In this document: one piece after another, positions 38,613-52,762 of the stretch
How positions within the stretch are numbered: the stretch's first letter is position 1
Layout: each line of letters opens with the position of its first letter
NCBI GenBank assembly: GCA_905250115.1
Contig: CAJNOI010000033.1
Location: 522,206-586,205, forward strand
DNA from: Adineta steineri
Taxonomy: Eukaryota; Rotifera; Eurotatoria; Adinetida; Adinetidae
DNA length: 64,000 nt
Direction of reading: 5' to 3'
Notes under the pieces: model-generated
The model's input: only the letters and a program-made list of their open reading frames with translations
The model's database searches: none
Told to the model about the DNA's origin: nothing
Translations under genes and position numbers: made by a program

Positions 38613-39080
38613 TTAATCGATATCATAGTTAACAAAAACTACATAAGGCATCAATTCTGGTGGGACTTCTAATTTAAGTTTAACTTGACCATTTGAATCG
38701 GATTTTTGAACCAATTTATGATCTTTTGTTGTCACTTCTGTCTCTTGATTGCCAATAATGCGATAGATGTGTGAGACAGTCTCAATCAGTTAATCGTTGT
38801 TGATAGTAACCGTGAATGCTTGATGTTCCTGTCTTCCGATGATCAATGTCAGATTGTTTGCTGCATAAGCCCAGTTCAATCTGACTGAACTGCATGACTG
38901 AAGAAAATCAGTATGGATTAAATCGACAGTGGCTGATGTACAACCATGTTGGACAAAGACACTAGCCGCACAGTGGCTTTGACGATATGCTTGTACATCG
39001 CATGTTTCATCATGCACAGGTGCTGCACGAGCAACTGTAATCACCAACAAAGCAATGAATAACATAGTAGATGACATCAT
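38613..39080 (-). pseudogene. Secreted-protein gene interrupted by one in-frame TAA
   Basis: The frame opens at 39080 with a clear signal peptide (MMSSTMLFIALLVITVARAAP) and a Cys-containing secreted domain with four cysteines. It meets TAA at 38790-38792 after 96 residues. The same frame then stays open for another 58 codons (LIETVSHIYRIIGNQETEV...MPYVVFVNYDID) to a TAA at 38613. The downstream part is plainly protein-like, including a VPPELMPYVVFVNYD strand-rich end. A full product would be about 155 residues. It may be a recent pseudogene, a truncated allele, a read-through case or a base-calling error. I see no convincing intron that removes the stop. The family is not recognised. Confidence 0.6.
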
Positions 39081-40110
39081 AAGTAAGAAAATGTGAAATA
39101 TTGATGATGACTTAGAATATTATTAGCTTTTATAGTATTGATAATTATGATAGGGTATGCACACGCGCGCGAGAGAGCCGAGCACGTAGGATCGAGTTAC
39201 TGAGTAATACAACGATGCATTCTTTTTGTTCTATCATTGTTATCAAATACTTAAGGGGGATCAAGAACAAAAATTATTTCCAATTACACAGCCCGAAAAG
39301 TCTCCGAACAGCTCCGTATTTTTTTGTATTTTTTGATTTACGAATCAGAAACAAAGTGATAAACATTATTATTTCTTCGCCAATATATGTAGTCCTTAGT
39401 TCACAATAAGTTCTCGATCGAAATCAGCAATATTGATCATCATCATTCCGAATGACGGGAATACTTTTCGTGAAAATGTCCGAAGTCAGACCCGTCCACC
39501 TTCGTTTAGGTAAAAATAGGTAGTGCAAAACAAATATTTTGTAGAGAATATGATAGAAGAAAAAATTCTTCAAAAACTGATATATTTAGAAATAATACTG
39601 TATCTTTCTGTGATCAAGTTTTATCACAATTCTTTGAACATATTGCCTTAAACGATGAATTGAAAAAATTTGCTTTCTTTTTTTTTAATATTCTCTTTGG
39701 AATTTGTCACTGTAACTGTTAGACTGGCTGTCGAACGTATATATATATATACCAACTTTTCTTGAAGCAACATAATGTATTAGTTGCCACGTGATTTTTC
39801 GAAGCTGATATATTTTTCTTTTTCTCCGTTGTCTTTATTTCTGGTTCGGCAATCAAAAACTTCAGAAAAATACGGAGCTGCTCAGAGACTTCCTGAACTG
39901 GGTGTAAGTGCATCGCCTCCTGGCGAGAAACTGAGTTAGAACCACTTGTACGATGATGGCGAATGTTTATTTAGTTTTCTTTCTCACATAACACTTTTCT
40001 TTAGCTGAATAGTTGAAATGTATTGAAAAGTGATCGATGAAAAAAATCATTTTTTTGTAGATATATCAAAAAAAAGGGTAAACGTTTGTTCTTATAGTTT
40101 AATCTGTGAA
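39081..40110. other. Intergenic region with inverted repeats, downstream of cathepsin copy 1
   Basis: About 1 kb without a gene. A CG/GA-rich patch (CACACGCGCGCGAGAGAG) lies at 39160-39178. It includes the inverted-repeat pair described separately, and a 39890-40110 stretch homologous to the downstream flanks of the other cathepsin copies (41993-42142 and 44235-44458). Confidence 0.5.
39282..39906. repeat. Inverted-repeat pair (foldback/MITE-like) with a related copy near 44170-44250
   Basis: The sequence around 39285-39355 (AGTCTCCGAACAGCTCCGTA, then TTTTTGATTTACGAATCAGA) recurs inverted at about 39832-39900 (TACGGAGCTGCTCAGAGACT). The two arms of ~70 bp face each other across ~480 bp. A third diverged copy (ATGGAGCCGTTTAGAGGCTT) lies at 44219-44240 next to the cathepsin relic. 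No transposase is seen. Confidence 0.5.
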
Positions 40111-41592
40111 TTAGTTATAGATAAGAATAGTTTGAGCAATTGTCACCATCACGAATATGATCATGAGATGGATTGAGCTAATCGTATATAATTGTGTAGC
40201 ACTACTCGTACTCGTAGATACTTGTGTAGTACTACTCGGCTCGGTAATTGCCACTTGTATGACTACCGTGGCAATAGCACACATATTCTTACCACGTGCA
40301 ATGCGAATGTAGCCTTGATCGCCCCAGCCCGCACCTAAGATTATGAAAAACAGTTAAGATAAAACTCATTGTCGAAGTCAACACTTACCCCAGTTATTTT
40401 TGCACAACCAGTAGGGTTTACCACCTTCGATACCATACCCAACAATTTGTACCTACAAAGTCGAGGTTTTTAAAATGCAAAAAATTAATATATGTTTATT
40501 TTTACCGCTTGATCAATTTGTGTTTGCGAACATGTGGGATCCTCATAGACACCTGAAGAAAGAAATAGATGGGTATCAATGAGTGTATCATGTAAATAAA
40601 CATACCGCTGGTATATGTTCTAAAGCTCTCTCTACTAGCATCTATTTCAGCCCAGAGTGTTGAGTCTTGAATCCAAATCAACATTGTATCTTCGTCTCCC
40701 GGTGTTAGTCTGTTGATTTTGTTGAACTATATTTCACATAAACACAAAATCATGCTTACGTTTGAATTGTGAACAAGAAAATTCAAAAAATAAAGATTGA
40801 ACTTTCTTTCTTCCTTCATACGCCTATACATACCGTTGTAAATGGTGTGCATTTGTCTGGTTCGCATGTTCCGAGAGCTTCTGGATAGTCATTTTTGCGG
40901 CAAATACCACTTATATTCTGTATACAAACAAAAGTATCAGCTGGTTGTGGGCAACAGTCGAATACTCGTTGGATGCTGCCTTCAATGAAATTCTTGGTAT
41001 GAATAGCATGAAGACTCTCGACAAGTTCTATTGGATAGTTGTGAAAGAATATTATTAATTCCTTAGTCTCTACATGATACTTACCAGTGCTGACAACGGC
41101 AGTCACGATTTCGCCAGCAAGTTCACTTACGGGTCCGATTACACCTTTATCACGCCAGTCAAGCGATTCAGGTAAGTTCTTTGTTTTCACAGAACTTTGA
41201 CGGATTGTTGGTCGAGATTCAATATGAATCTTTGGTCTTGATACAAGTTCCTATCATATAATTACTTATAGTCATTCATCTGTTATTTCTGAAAGTGGCA
41301 ATTAACCTGAATTCGTCGATCGGCTAAATAATTGATTGACATTGTGAATGATGCATCGGGATAAGTTTGCTGATAAGCACGCATTCGATTAATATTTTCA
41401 ATAAATATTTCTTTACGTTCCATTTCTTCGGCAGCCGATGCATAATTTTTGTTGTAGTCACGTTTGAATTTATCCCATTCTAATGATAAATCACTCACAG
41501 CTGCACCAAATAGAACCAATAGAACAACAAGCTATGATATGATCATATTTTACTTATTGTAATGTTAACAGCAGACAACAACTTACCTTCAT
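40111..41592 (-). CDS. Papain-family (cathepsin-like) protein without catalytic residues, copy 1, C-terminally anchored
   Basis: The start ATG at 41592 sits in a coding exon of only six nucleotides (ATG AAG) before a GTAAGT donor. The next exon gives a signal peptide (LVVLLVLFGAAVS). An I29-type prodomain follows (LEWDKFKRDYNKNYASAAEE...INYLADRR), then the C1A domain starting LPESLDWRDKGVIGPV. Where active enzymes have QGQCGSCWAFS, this reads ELAGEIVTAVVS: no Cys, and Thr aligned to it. The catalytic His is Gln (IDQAVQIVGYG). Only the Asn motif survives (KNNWGAGWG). Cysteines of the mature fold are kept (FDCCPQPADTFVC, GTCEPDKC). The end is a Ser/Thr-rich linker plus the hydrophobic tail SIHLMIIFVMVTIAQTIL, suggesting a membrane or GPI-type anchor. 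It is probably a pseudoprotease that binds rather than cleaves. Confidence 0.82.
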
Positions 41593-42142
41593 TTTTAAAT
41601 TTTCCAAATGAATATGTATGTGAATCAAGAGATAATGATATTTCAAGTGAGAGAAAAGAAAATGCACAATGATAAATGACGAAGTGAAATTATATAATGC
41701 TGACACAACAATAGCTTCGTTTTGACTCATATCTGCAATCAACAGTCTTTTTCCTTATCTTTTCTTTTACCTCTTTGCCTACCAAATTATATTTTACTGG
41801 ATTGAATTGAAGTAAATCATTGAATAAGCTCATTTTACACCGTAAGAGCAACTCTGTTATGTGTGATTAAAAGTTTTAACTGCTAAAGTTTATTAATTAC
41901 GAAAAAACAACTTTGAGGGTGTGGATGTTGTTGTCTATCTTCTCGTATCTTTCGTTAGGCATAACTGCACACCCACACCCTCAAGATGGCAAAGTTTATT
42001 TAGGTTTCTTTTTGTCACTTAACGCTTTTTTTTAGCTGAATAGTTAAAATGTATTGAAAAGTGATCGATAAAGAAAATCTTTTTTGTAAATATTTCAAAA
42101 AAAACAATTGTAGACATGTGTTCTTGTAGCTTAGTCTGTGAG
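41593..42142. other. Spacer between cathepsin copies 1 and 2
   Basis: This spacer contains the promoter side of copy 1, the hairpin at 41912-41986 and, from 41990 on, a downstream flank homologous to those of copies 1 and 3. No gene is seen. Confidence 0.45.
41912..41986. repeat. G-rich hairpin element at the cathepsin duplication boundary
   Basis: The left arm TTTGAGGGTGTGGATGT and right arm ACACCCACACCCTCAAGA are near-perfect inverted repeats with a ~38-bp loop. The element stops exactly where homology with the flanks of the other two cathepsin copies begins (GATGGC...GTTTATTTAG). Confidence 0.65.
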
Positions 42143-43548
42143 TTAGTTATAGATAAGAATAGTTTGAGCAATTGTCACCATCACGAATATGACCATGAGA
42201 TGGATTGAGCTAATCGTATATAAATGTGTAGCACCACTCGTACTCGTAGATACTTGTGTAGTACTACTCGGCTCGGTATTTGCCACTTGTATAATAACAT
42301 CAGCAATTTTACACATATTTTTACCACGTGCAATCCGAAAATAACCTTTTTCACCCCAACCGGTACCTATATTTTCAAGAAAAAATAATAAAATATATTC
42401 TTCATCGATACTTACCCCAATGAAGTTTGCATAACCAATAAGGTTTTCCTCCTTCACTACCATATCCAATAATTTGTACCTATGAAGATTAATTCTATAT
42501 TTAATAAATATAAAATCTAATAATATTTCTTAGTCCTTACGACATCATCTATAGAATGGTTAGAACATGATGGTTCATCATAAATACCTCGAAAACGAGA
42601 AAACAAAATACTCATTTTATAATAGAAAAAATTTCAATACCTCCAGTATATGTATTAAAACCTTTTCCAGCAACACTCATTTCTGCCCATAAAGTAGAAT
42701 CTTGAATCCATTCTAACATTTCATTTTCATCAGGTTTTGTCATTCGTTTAATTGTATCAAACTATAATTTACAAAAAATAAGTCGAAATTTTCTTGAAAA
42801 ATATCAAATCCCAATATAAACATACACTAGCAAATGGTTTACATATATCTAATTGACATCGACCAAGTGGTTTTGGATAATCTTCTTTTCGACAAATACC
42901 ACTCATATTCTTTATACAATCAAAAGCATCGATGGGTTGTCGACAACAATCGTATACTTGTGGTATACTACCTGCAATAAGTTCACCAGTTTTAATAGCA
43001 TGGAGACTTTCAACAAGTTCTATACAAAAAAATATGATTATGTTAGTATTTTTCTTTATTGATATATACCAGTACTAACAACAGCAGTCACAATTTCTCC
43101 AACTTCACCATGATATACTTCCGTGATTACACCTTTATCACGCCAATCAAGGAATTCAGGTAAATTTTTTACTTCTCTAGAAATTTTAAATGATGATGAT
43201 GTATAAGATTTGAGTGTATTTCCTCGTGAAGATACAAGTTCCTGTGTAAAAGAATGAATTCTGCATTATTGACAGATATTAACAACTAAAATTTACTTGA
43301 ATACGTCGATCAGATAAATGATTAATTGCTAATGTATAAGTTGCATGCGGATTATTTTGTTGAAAAGAATGAATTTCGTTAAGATTTTCAATAAATATTT
43401 GTTTTCGTTCAATTTCTTCATCAATTGTTTTATATTGTTTATTATATTTCTGCTTAAATTCATTCCATTCATTTGATAAATCAGCAACAATTATACCAAA
43501 TAGTATGACGAAGAAAATAGACTTGAAAATAAAACGTGTATCTAACAT
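42143..43548 (-). CDS. Papain-family (cathepsin-like) protein without catalytic residues, copy 2, C-terminally anchored
   Basis: It starts at 43548 with a hydrophobic signal sequence (FIFKSIFFVILFGIIVADLS). The I29 prodomain (EWNEFKQKYNKQYKTIDEE) and the C1A domain (LPEFLDWRDKGVITEV) follow over about seven short exons. The active-site segment reads HGEVGEIVTAVVS and has no Cys. The catalytic His is Asp (IDDVVQIIGYG), and the Asn motif is also lost (KLHWGTGWG). So all three catalytic-site positions are gone, one more than in copy 1. The disulphide cysteines (YDCCRQPIDAFDC) and YWLCK remain. The tail is Thr/Ser-rich, then SIHLMVIFVMVTIAQTIL and a short end, as in copy 1. Conserved frame, splicing and tail across two diverged copies argue for a maintained non-enzymatic function. 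Confidence 0.82.
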
Positions 43549-44458
43549 TTTTTATAACTTAATGTGAAAATGAATGTGTTAGAAATGTGATAGATAAGAA
43601 TATGTAATATCAAGAATATTATCACTGTTAACATCATCATGACAAAAAATAGTTGTCAGTATCGCAAATGTAAAGAAATATATCAACAAAGAATTCATCA
43701 TCGTACTAGCAGAATATTTATTCACTTCAATTAAGGATAAGACACAAAATGATATATAAAATTCAATTAAAATTTTTTTAAGACGATCGATGTGAAAGTT
43801 AATGAACTGATGACGTCTAATGTAGGACAAGAGCCGAATTACTATGGTCAGAATACCAAGAGAATAGAATGTTTTTGTCATGAAATTAAAAGAAAAGTGG
43901 TATATAATGTTTTCATCCGTTCATTATAAATGTTGACATTCTTTTCAACCATGTTTATAACGTAGAAAAATCTTGTTTGATTGTAAGAATGGGAGTTGTT
44001 GACACATTTGCAAGAAATGAATAACATATCTTCACTTTTTTTATATTATTGCATGTCTTTTATTGTAGTTTATCTTGTTGACGACGAAATAAACATGATG
44101 TTAGTGTCACAGTGGCACTGACACAGGGCGACTAGATCTTCTGAATACTCAGAAAAAATTCTGAAATTGCAACCTGTTTCTGATTTTTTCTGATTTATAA
44201 ATCCAGAAATTCAAAAAATATGGAGCCGTTTAGAGGCTTCTTGAACTGGGTGTAAGTGCGTCGCCTTCTGGCGAAAAACTGAGTTAGATACACTTGTACC
44301 ATGACGGCGAATGTTTATTTAGTTTTCTTTCTCACATAACACTTTTCTTCAGCTAGATAGTTGAAATGTACTGAAAAGTTATCGATGAAGAAAATCATTT
44401 TTTGTAGATGTTTAAGAAAGAAAGGGTGGACGTTTGTTCTTATAGTTTAATCTGTGAA
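43549..44458. other. Spacer between cathepsin copy 2 and the copy 3 relic
   Basis: AT-rich sequence. 44140-44458 carries the duplicated flank shared with copy 1 (GAACTGGGTGTAAGTGCGTC and the stretch to the stop codon). 43549-44130 has no supported gene. Confidence 0.45.
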
Positions 44459-44727
44459 TTAGTTATAGATAAGAATAGTTTGAGCAATCGTCACCATCAG
44501 GAATATGACCATGAGATGGATTGAGCTAATCGTATATAATTGTGTAGCACTACTCGTACCCGTAGATGGTTGTGTAGCACTACTCGTAGATAATTGTATA
44601 GTGCTACTCGTATAATGTGTAGTAGTCGTCGTCTCGGTACTTGCCACTTGTATGACTACAGTGGCAATGGCACACATATTCTTACCACGTGCAATACGAA
44701 TGTAACTATGATCACCCCAGTTCGCAC
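44459..44727 (-). pseudogene. Last-exon relic of a third cathepsin-like copy
   Basis: Only the final exon survives, preceded by a CCCAG acceptor at 44728-44729. It reads GANWGDHSYIRIARGKNMC, then a Ser/Thr-rich linker longer than in copies 1 and 2 and the same hydrophobic tail SIHLMVIFLMVTIAQTIL. Upstream (44740-45020) no other exon of the family is found; the sequence turns into unrelated AT-rich DNA before the PPR gene. It is a truncated duplicate whose downstream flank is closest to copy 1. It probably is not expressed as a protein of its own, unless used as an exon by another transcript. Confidence 0.75.
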
Positions 44728-45025
44728 CTGGGATTGCGAAACATAGTCAGGATAAAAATCATCCTCGAAGTCAAGACTGTGTATATATCTTTTTTTGGGT
44801 GTATATGATGATTGAAATGATTATGATTTTATCTTGATAATGTCGATTTATTCGACGAAACGTAGACTTAGAATTAAAATAAATTAATTATGAAATTTAA
44901 GCTATCAATCTCTCTATTATATTTATTAAAGATTTTTCGCCCATGAATGAAAAAAAGAGTGTCAAGATATTTTGAAATTTTAAAGTGCATTTCTCATGAA
45001 TCTTTATCAATTAACTATATTTTTT

Positions 45026-47998
45026 TTAGAAATAATCATTACATGAACATTGTCCATTCGTTGAGAAGTGATGTATACGATTTGCATCACGCACAATTAT
45101 TTCACATTGACGAATAGCAGCTATTAGTTTAATAGCACGATCTATGAAAAAATAAAATGAAGAATAAGAAAATAATGAAATTATTATAACACATACGACA
45201 ATCACCACAAACACGAAGATTGTTTGTCACTTGAATTTGTGTTGCATTTGGATTTTGAACAAAGTTCCAAGCGATTGCAAGTCTTTCACTATGTCCACAA
45301 AGAACTGATTCGATAGTTTCATCATCATTTAATGGACGTGTAATCCAACTTGAATCATATTGATGCCCATGTTGAATAAGTTGTTTGGAAATATTTTTTA
45401 TTTCAGCATAAATTTCAGTTGATCGAGGATGTGATTGATCATGTGCTCGAAACTCCTGTAAAAATCATTTTATATATATATATTAAATACAACATTAATA
45501 TTATAGTCGTAAACTTACGAACGTATGTCCATTGAGTACAGTCCATGAGAGACCGATTTTTTTCTTAGCACCTGATCGATTTAATTCGTTTCTCATATTT
45601 GATGCTGCATCAATATCACCTGATGATGTATAAACGTTAGCAAGAAGAACAGCAGCTGATGTAAGTGAATTTTTTATATCAGGAAAACTTTTCTTCATAT
45701 GATCATAAATATTTTGTGATAATTCACTATTGTTCGCATTTCTTGCACCTGATAATAACGCCACTAAAATAAAAATACGAAAACTATGTTAAAATGTACT
45801 TATATATATATTTAATATAATAAAACTGTCGAAAATATTTCAAAAAATACTAACTGTACATAGTTAACACCGGTAAATTGAAACGTTCATATTCATCAAT
45901 CAATTCTTCTGCTTCTTCAAAATACGATCCACGACTAAGACAATCAATCTAAATTAATAAATCTATTTAGCTTTGTCTAAAGAATCTTTTCAAATACCAT
46001 TGTGCTATAAATTCTCTCTGTTTTTGTTGGAATATTTTTGAAGATTGAACGAGCTTCTTCAATAAGTCCAGAATGTGAACATGCATTTAAGACACAAATA
46101 TATGTCACTTCATTGATGAATTCTTCAGGCATTTTACGATAAAGTTCGAGTGCTTGAACACCCATTCCATTTAAACCATAACTATTAACTAATAATTAAT
46201 CAATTATCAAAACATATATTTTTTCCAAAAACAAAAGATAAAACAAACTCATTGTTGTATATGCAACTTGATCTGGTTTAGGATTTTTTTCGAAAACTTC
46301 TTTTGCTTTATCTGTACATCCACATTTTCCCTAAATCGAGTTTTGTTTGCCAATAGAAAAGTTGAAAAGAAAATTTCTTTCGACCTACCCACATATCGAT
46401 TAATGCATTTTCGATTTCATTATTAAGTAGAACATCTGGAATATCTTTAACAATTGATTCACATATCGAATAATCACCTAGTTTTGATAAAGATTTTATA
46501 ATAATAAGATAAATAATCGAGTTTCTTTCTAAACCATCAATTTTCATTTGATTAAATAAATTCAATGCTTTCAATGACTTGTCTTCTTTATTATATGCAT
46601 TCATAATTGCTCCATACATTGGTAAATCCTTATTCGTTGATTTATTAAATAATACTTCAGCATGTTTGACATCTTCACATTTTATTAATGCATCCAACAG
46701 AGAAGATAAAATATAGGGGTTTGAATGAAACGATTTTGGCATTTCTTGTGAAACTTTTTTTACTAAACTTAATGCTTCATTCGTTCCTAATTGAGCACAA
46801 ATATTAAATAAAATACTTAAAACAAATTCATCAGGTTTTTTAATTTTATTGAATAGATCAATTGCTTTATTCGGTTGATTATTTTCCATATAACCCTTCA
46901 TCATTGCTCCATACATTGGTAAATCTTTATTTGTGCATTTATTAAATAATAATTCAGCATGTTTGACATCTTTACATTTCATAAATGCATCCAGTAAAGA
47001 AGATAAAATATAAAGATCTGAATAAAATGATTTTGGCATTTCTTTTGAAACTTTTTTTACTAAATCTAATGCTTCATTCGTTCCTAATTGAGCACAAGCA
47101 TTAAATAAAAGATTAATAAGAATTTTATTTGGATTTTCAATTTTATTGAAAAGATCAATTGCTTTATTCGCTTGATTATTTTCTATATAACCCTTCATCA
47201 TTGCTCCATACATCGGTAATACTTTGCTTGTACATTGATCAAATAATAACTCAGCATGTTTAACATCTTTACATTTCATGAATGCATCCAATAAAGAAGA
47301 TAAAATATAGGGATTTGAATGAAAAGATTTTGGCATTTCTTTTGAAACCTTTTTTACTAAACTTAATGCGTCAGTTGTTTTAATTTGAGCACAAGCATTA
47401 AATAAAAGATTTATAAGAATTTCATGTGGATTTTCAATTTTATTGAAAAAATCAATTGCTTTATCTGTCATATTATTCTTTAAGTAACCTATAAAAGAAG
47501 GATGATGATTAAATATAATTCGAGATGAAAAATCATTACCTTTCATCATTGCTCCATACATTGGCAAGACTTTATTTGTTGATTTATCAAATAATAATTG
47601 AGCACTTTGGACATCTCCACACTGCACTGTATTAGACAGAAAAATAGAAAATTAGAATAAAATTCTTTTCAAAATTTACTATAAAGATGAATTAATGATG
47701 TTGATATATAAACGTCTTCTTTTATATGTGTTGAAATTAAATGATGAATATTTTTTCCACGTTGAAGATCTCCTAGATGCGTACATGCTTTTAAAGCTTG
47801 TGTAATGGTAAAACTAGAAAATGTTTGAATTTTAGATTTTCTATGTTTATCAAATAATTCAAGTGTCTTGTTAAATTGTTTATTGTCATTAAGGAATTTC
47901 ATTTGTTTACTCAAATCGAAATCAGATTGAACAGTCACTGAACGTTTTGTAAAAACTATCAGAGATGATAAACGATGTTTCAACAATTGAGTTGCCAT
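45026..47998 (-). CDS. DYW-type pentatricopeptide repeat protein (predicted organellar C-to-U RNA editing factor)
   Basis: PLS-class PPR proteins bind RNA one base per repeat, and the DYW domain is a zinc cytidine deaminase that edits C to U in organelles. The start at 47998 (MATQLLKHRLSSLIVFTKRS) looks like a mitochondrial presequence. Over about eight exons follow some 15 PPR-like helical repeats, the E-region (GLSWTVLNGHTFEF) and the DYW domain. HSERLAIAWNF carries the His-x-Glu centre, RVCGDCHRAIKLIA the CxxCH zinc ligands (His restored across the intron 45148-45198), then IIVRDANRIHHFSTNGQCSC and the C-terminus NDYF in place of DYW. All deaminase residues are present. DYW-PPR genes are a plant hallmark but are known in a few protists and bdelloid rotifers, so this is a strong host marker. 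Confidence 0.88.
46640..47600 (-). repeat. Internal ~300-bp tandem repeat inside the PPR gene
   Basis: A unit of about 300 bp (100 residues, equal to three PPR motifs) is repeated. The segment DVKHAELLF...LPMYGAMMKGY recurs with its start near 46660, 46960 and 47260, and a more diverged unit lies near 47600. SLVKKVSKEMPKSFHSNPYIL and LLDAFMKCKDVKHAELLF are nearly unchanged between units, so the expansion is recent or kept uniform by conversion. Confidence 0.8.
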
Positions 47999-49087
47999 GA
48001 AATGAGTTATTTTTTCTTAGCTACTTTTATACAAAGTAAATACTAAGAAAAAGATTATTAGAATCAATTAGAAATGAACGAAATTAACTTAAATCCATAA
48101 TAGTCCATAGTTTAATTACATTAGTTCGTAAAGTAAAGATATTTCTTGAAAGATGTCGTTTGTGAACACATTACTATTTGAAATTTTGTTCTTGGGAGTT
48201 AACATCCACTGACAAGTGTATCGGCATCCATCCTCACCCACACCGTCATATTCGAAACAATCGATAAGCACATTTTGTGTTCAGTAGAAAAATAAATTTA
48301 AAAACCGATAAAAGTTTATAAGAAAGCAGTAACAACAATATTGACATGACTAATACTATATGCATTCAATGAATGTTGACTTTAAACCACTTGTATATTA
48401 CTCATTAAACTACCAATGATAAAGCTTACATTAATTAATAAAATAGTATGAGTAAGTAATTGAATTGATTAGATAATCATAAATAGTTAATTCAATGTTT
48501 GTCATTTCATGTTTTAGCTAATATAATATTAAAAGCAACAGTTCGTTTTTCATTCAAATATGCTCATGATTAATTCTGTAGTATCGTATTTCCCTGTTGA
48601 AAATGATTATTTATAATAATTCAAATAATTATCTTGATTTGAAGAGACTACGCATGTACAAAGATCGAAAATCTTTATTCACTTCTGTATCAATCGATTT
48701 CGATATTGATCAATTAAAAGTGTTTCATCTATTCCATCGTATCAAGAATAATATGTAAAGTAGCAGTTAATGTTTTTTTGTCAATATGAGTTCGGTACTT
48801 GTGTTTGTATGTTTACTATATGAACTCAGATAATATTCAGGATTGCATTTAAAGAATACTCGTAGTATACCTATAACATCATCAATGCATCCTTCACTCC
48901 CATCGATATTTGTATTCATTCATTAAAAATCAGTCAACATGATTGTGTACAAAAATTAGAGAATAGCATTTTTCTATATAACATTTTTTTAATTCATTTA
49001 TTCTATCGAAAAAAAAATATAGATCTATTTAAATTTTACAGAAAAATAAGAGAATATTTGTATTGAATATATATGTATGTATATATT
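47999..49087. other. Spacer between PPR gene and MCM6
   Basis: About 1.1 kb of AT-rich sequence, with 5' flank of the PPR gene on one side and 3' flank of MCM6 on the other. A single C-rich arm (CATCCTCACCCACACCGTC, 48229-48247) resembles half of the G-rich hairpins. No gene was found. Confidence 0.4.
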
Positions 49088-52297
<3,210 letters not shown>

Positions 52298-52762
52298 TTT
52301 TGTTTTTTATTTAAAAAAATAATCTAAAATAATAATCATTTTTGTTAATATGAAGAACTATACCTGATAAATAACAATTCTATCTTTGATTAGTTTTATT
52401 ATAAGTTTCAAACAAAAAATTCTTCGAATATGTATGACCAGTTATATTACTTTCTTCAATATTAGGTAGAATAGTAAACACAAATAATTCAATCTATAAT
52501 ATTGTTCATGAATGATGTTCGATTATAATGTTATTGTTTTGAACAGAATAGAAGAAGAAATAATGATATTATGGCTTTGTTCTTTTCCCGGTGTGTTCTT
52601 TGTTTAATATATAATTCGATTCGAATTGGTTAATCGAAAATCAAAGATGTCGTTAAATTTCGAACATAGAAAATTTCGTAATCCTTCTGTCGCGATAGAA
52701 ACGAAATATTAAAAATAATGGCTTAGGGACAATTTTTTTATTAAGTTAATCATAACATTAAA
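52298..52762. other. Divergent promoter region, MCM6 / unknown gene
   Basis: 465 bp separates the MCM6 start from the start of the plus-strand gene at 52763, so the two likely share a bidirectional promoter. It is AT-rich, with no further gene seen. Confidence 0.4.

Noticed and set aside
40111..44727. Cathepsin copies as active proteases
   Set aside because: The active-site segment has no Cys in either full copy and the His position is Gln or Asp, so ordinary C1A catalysis is not possible.
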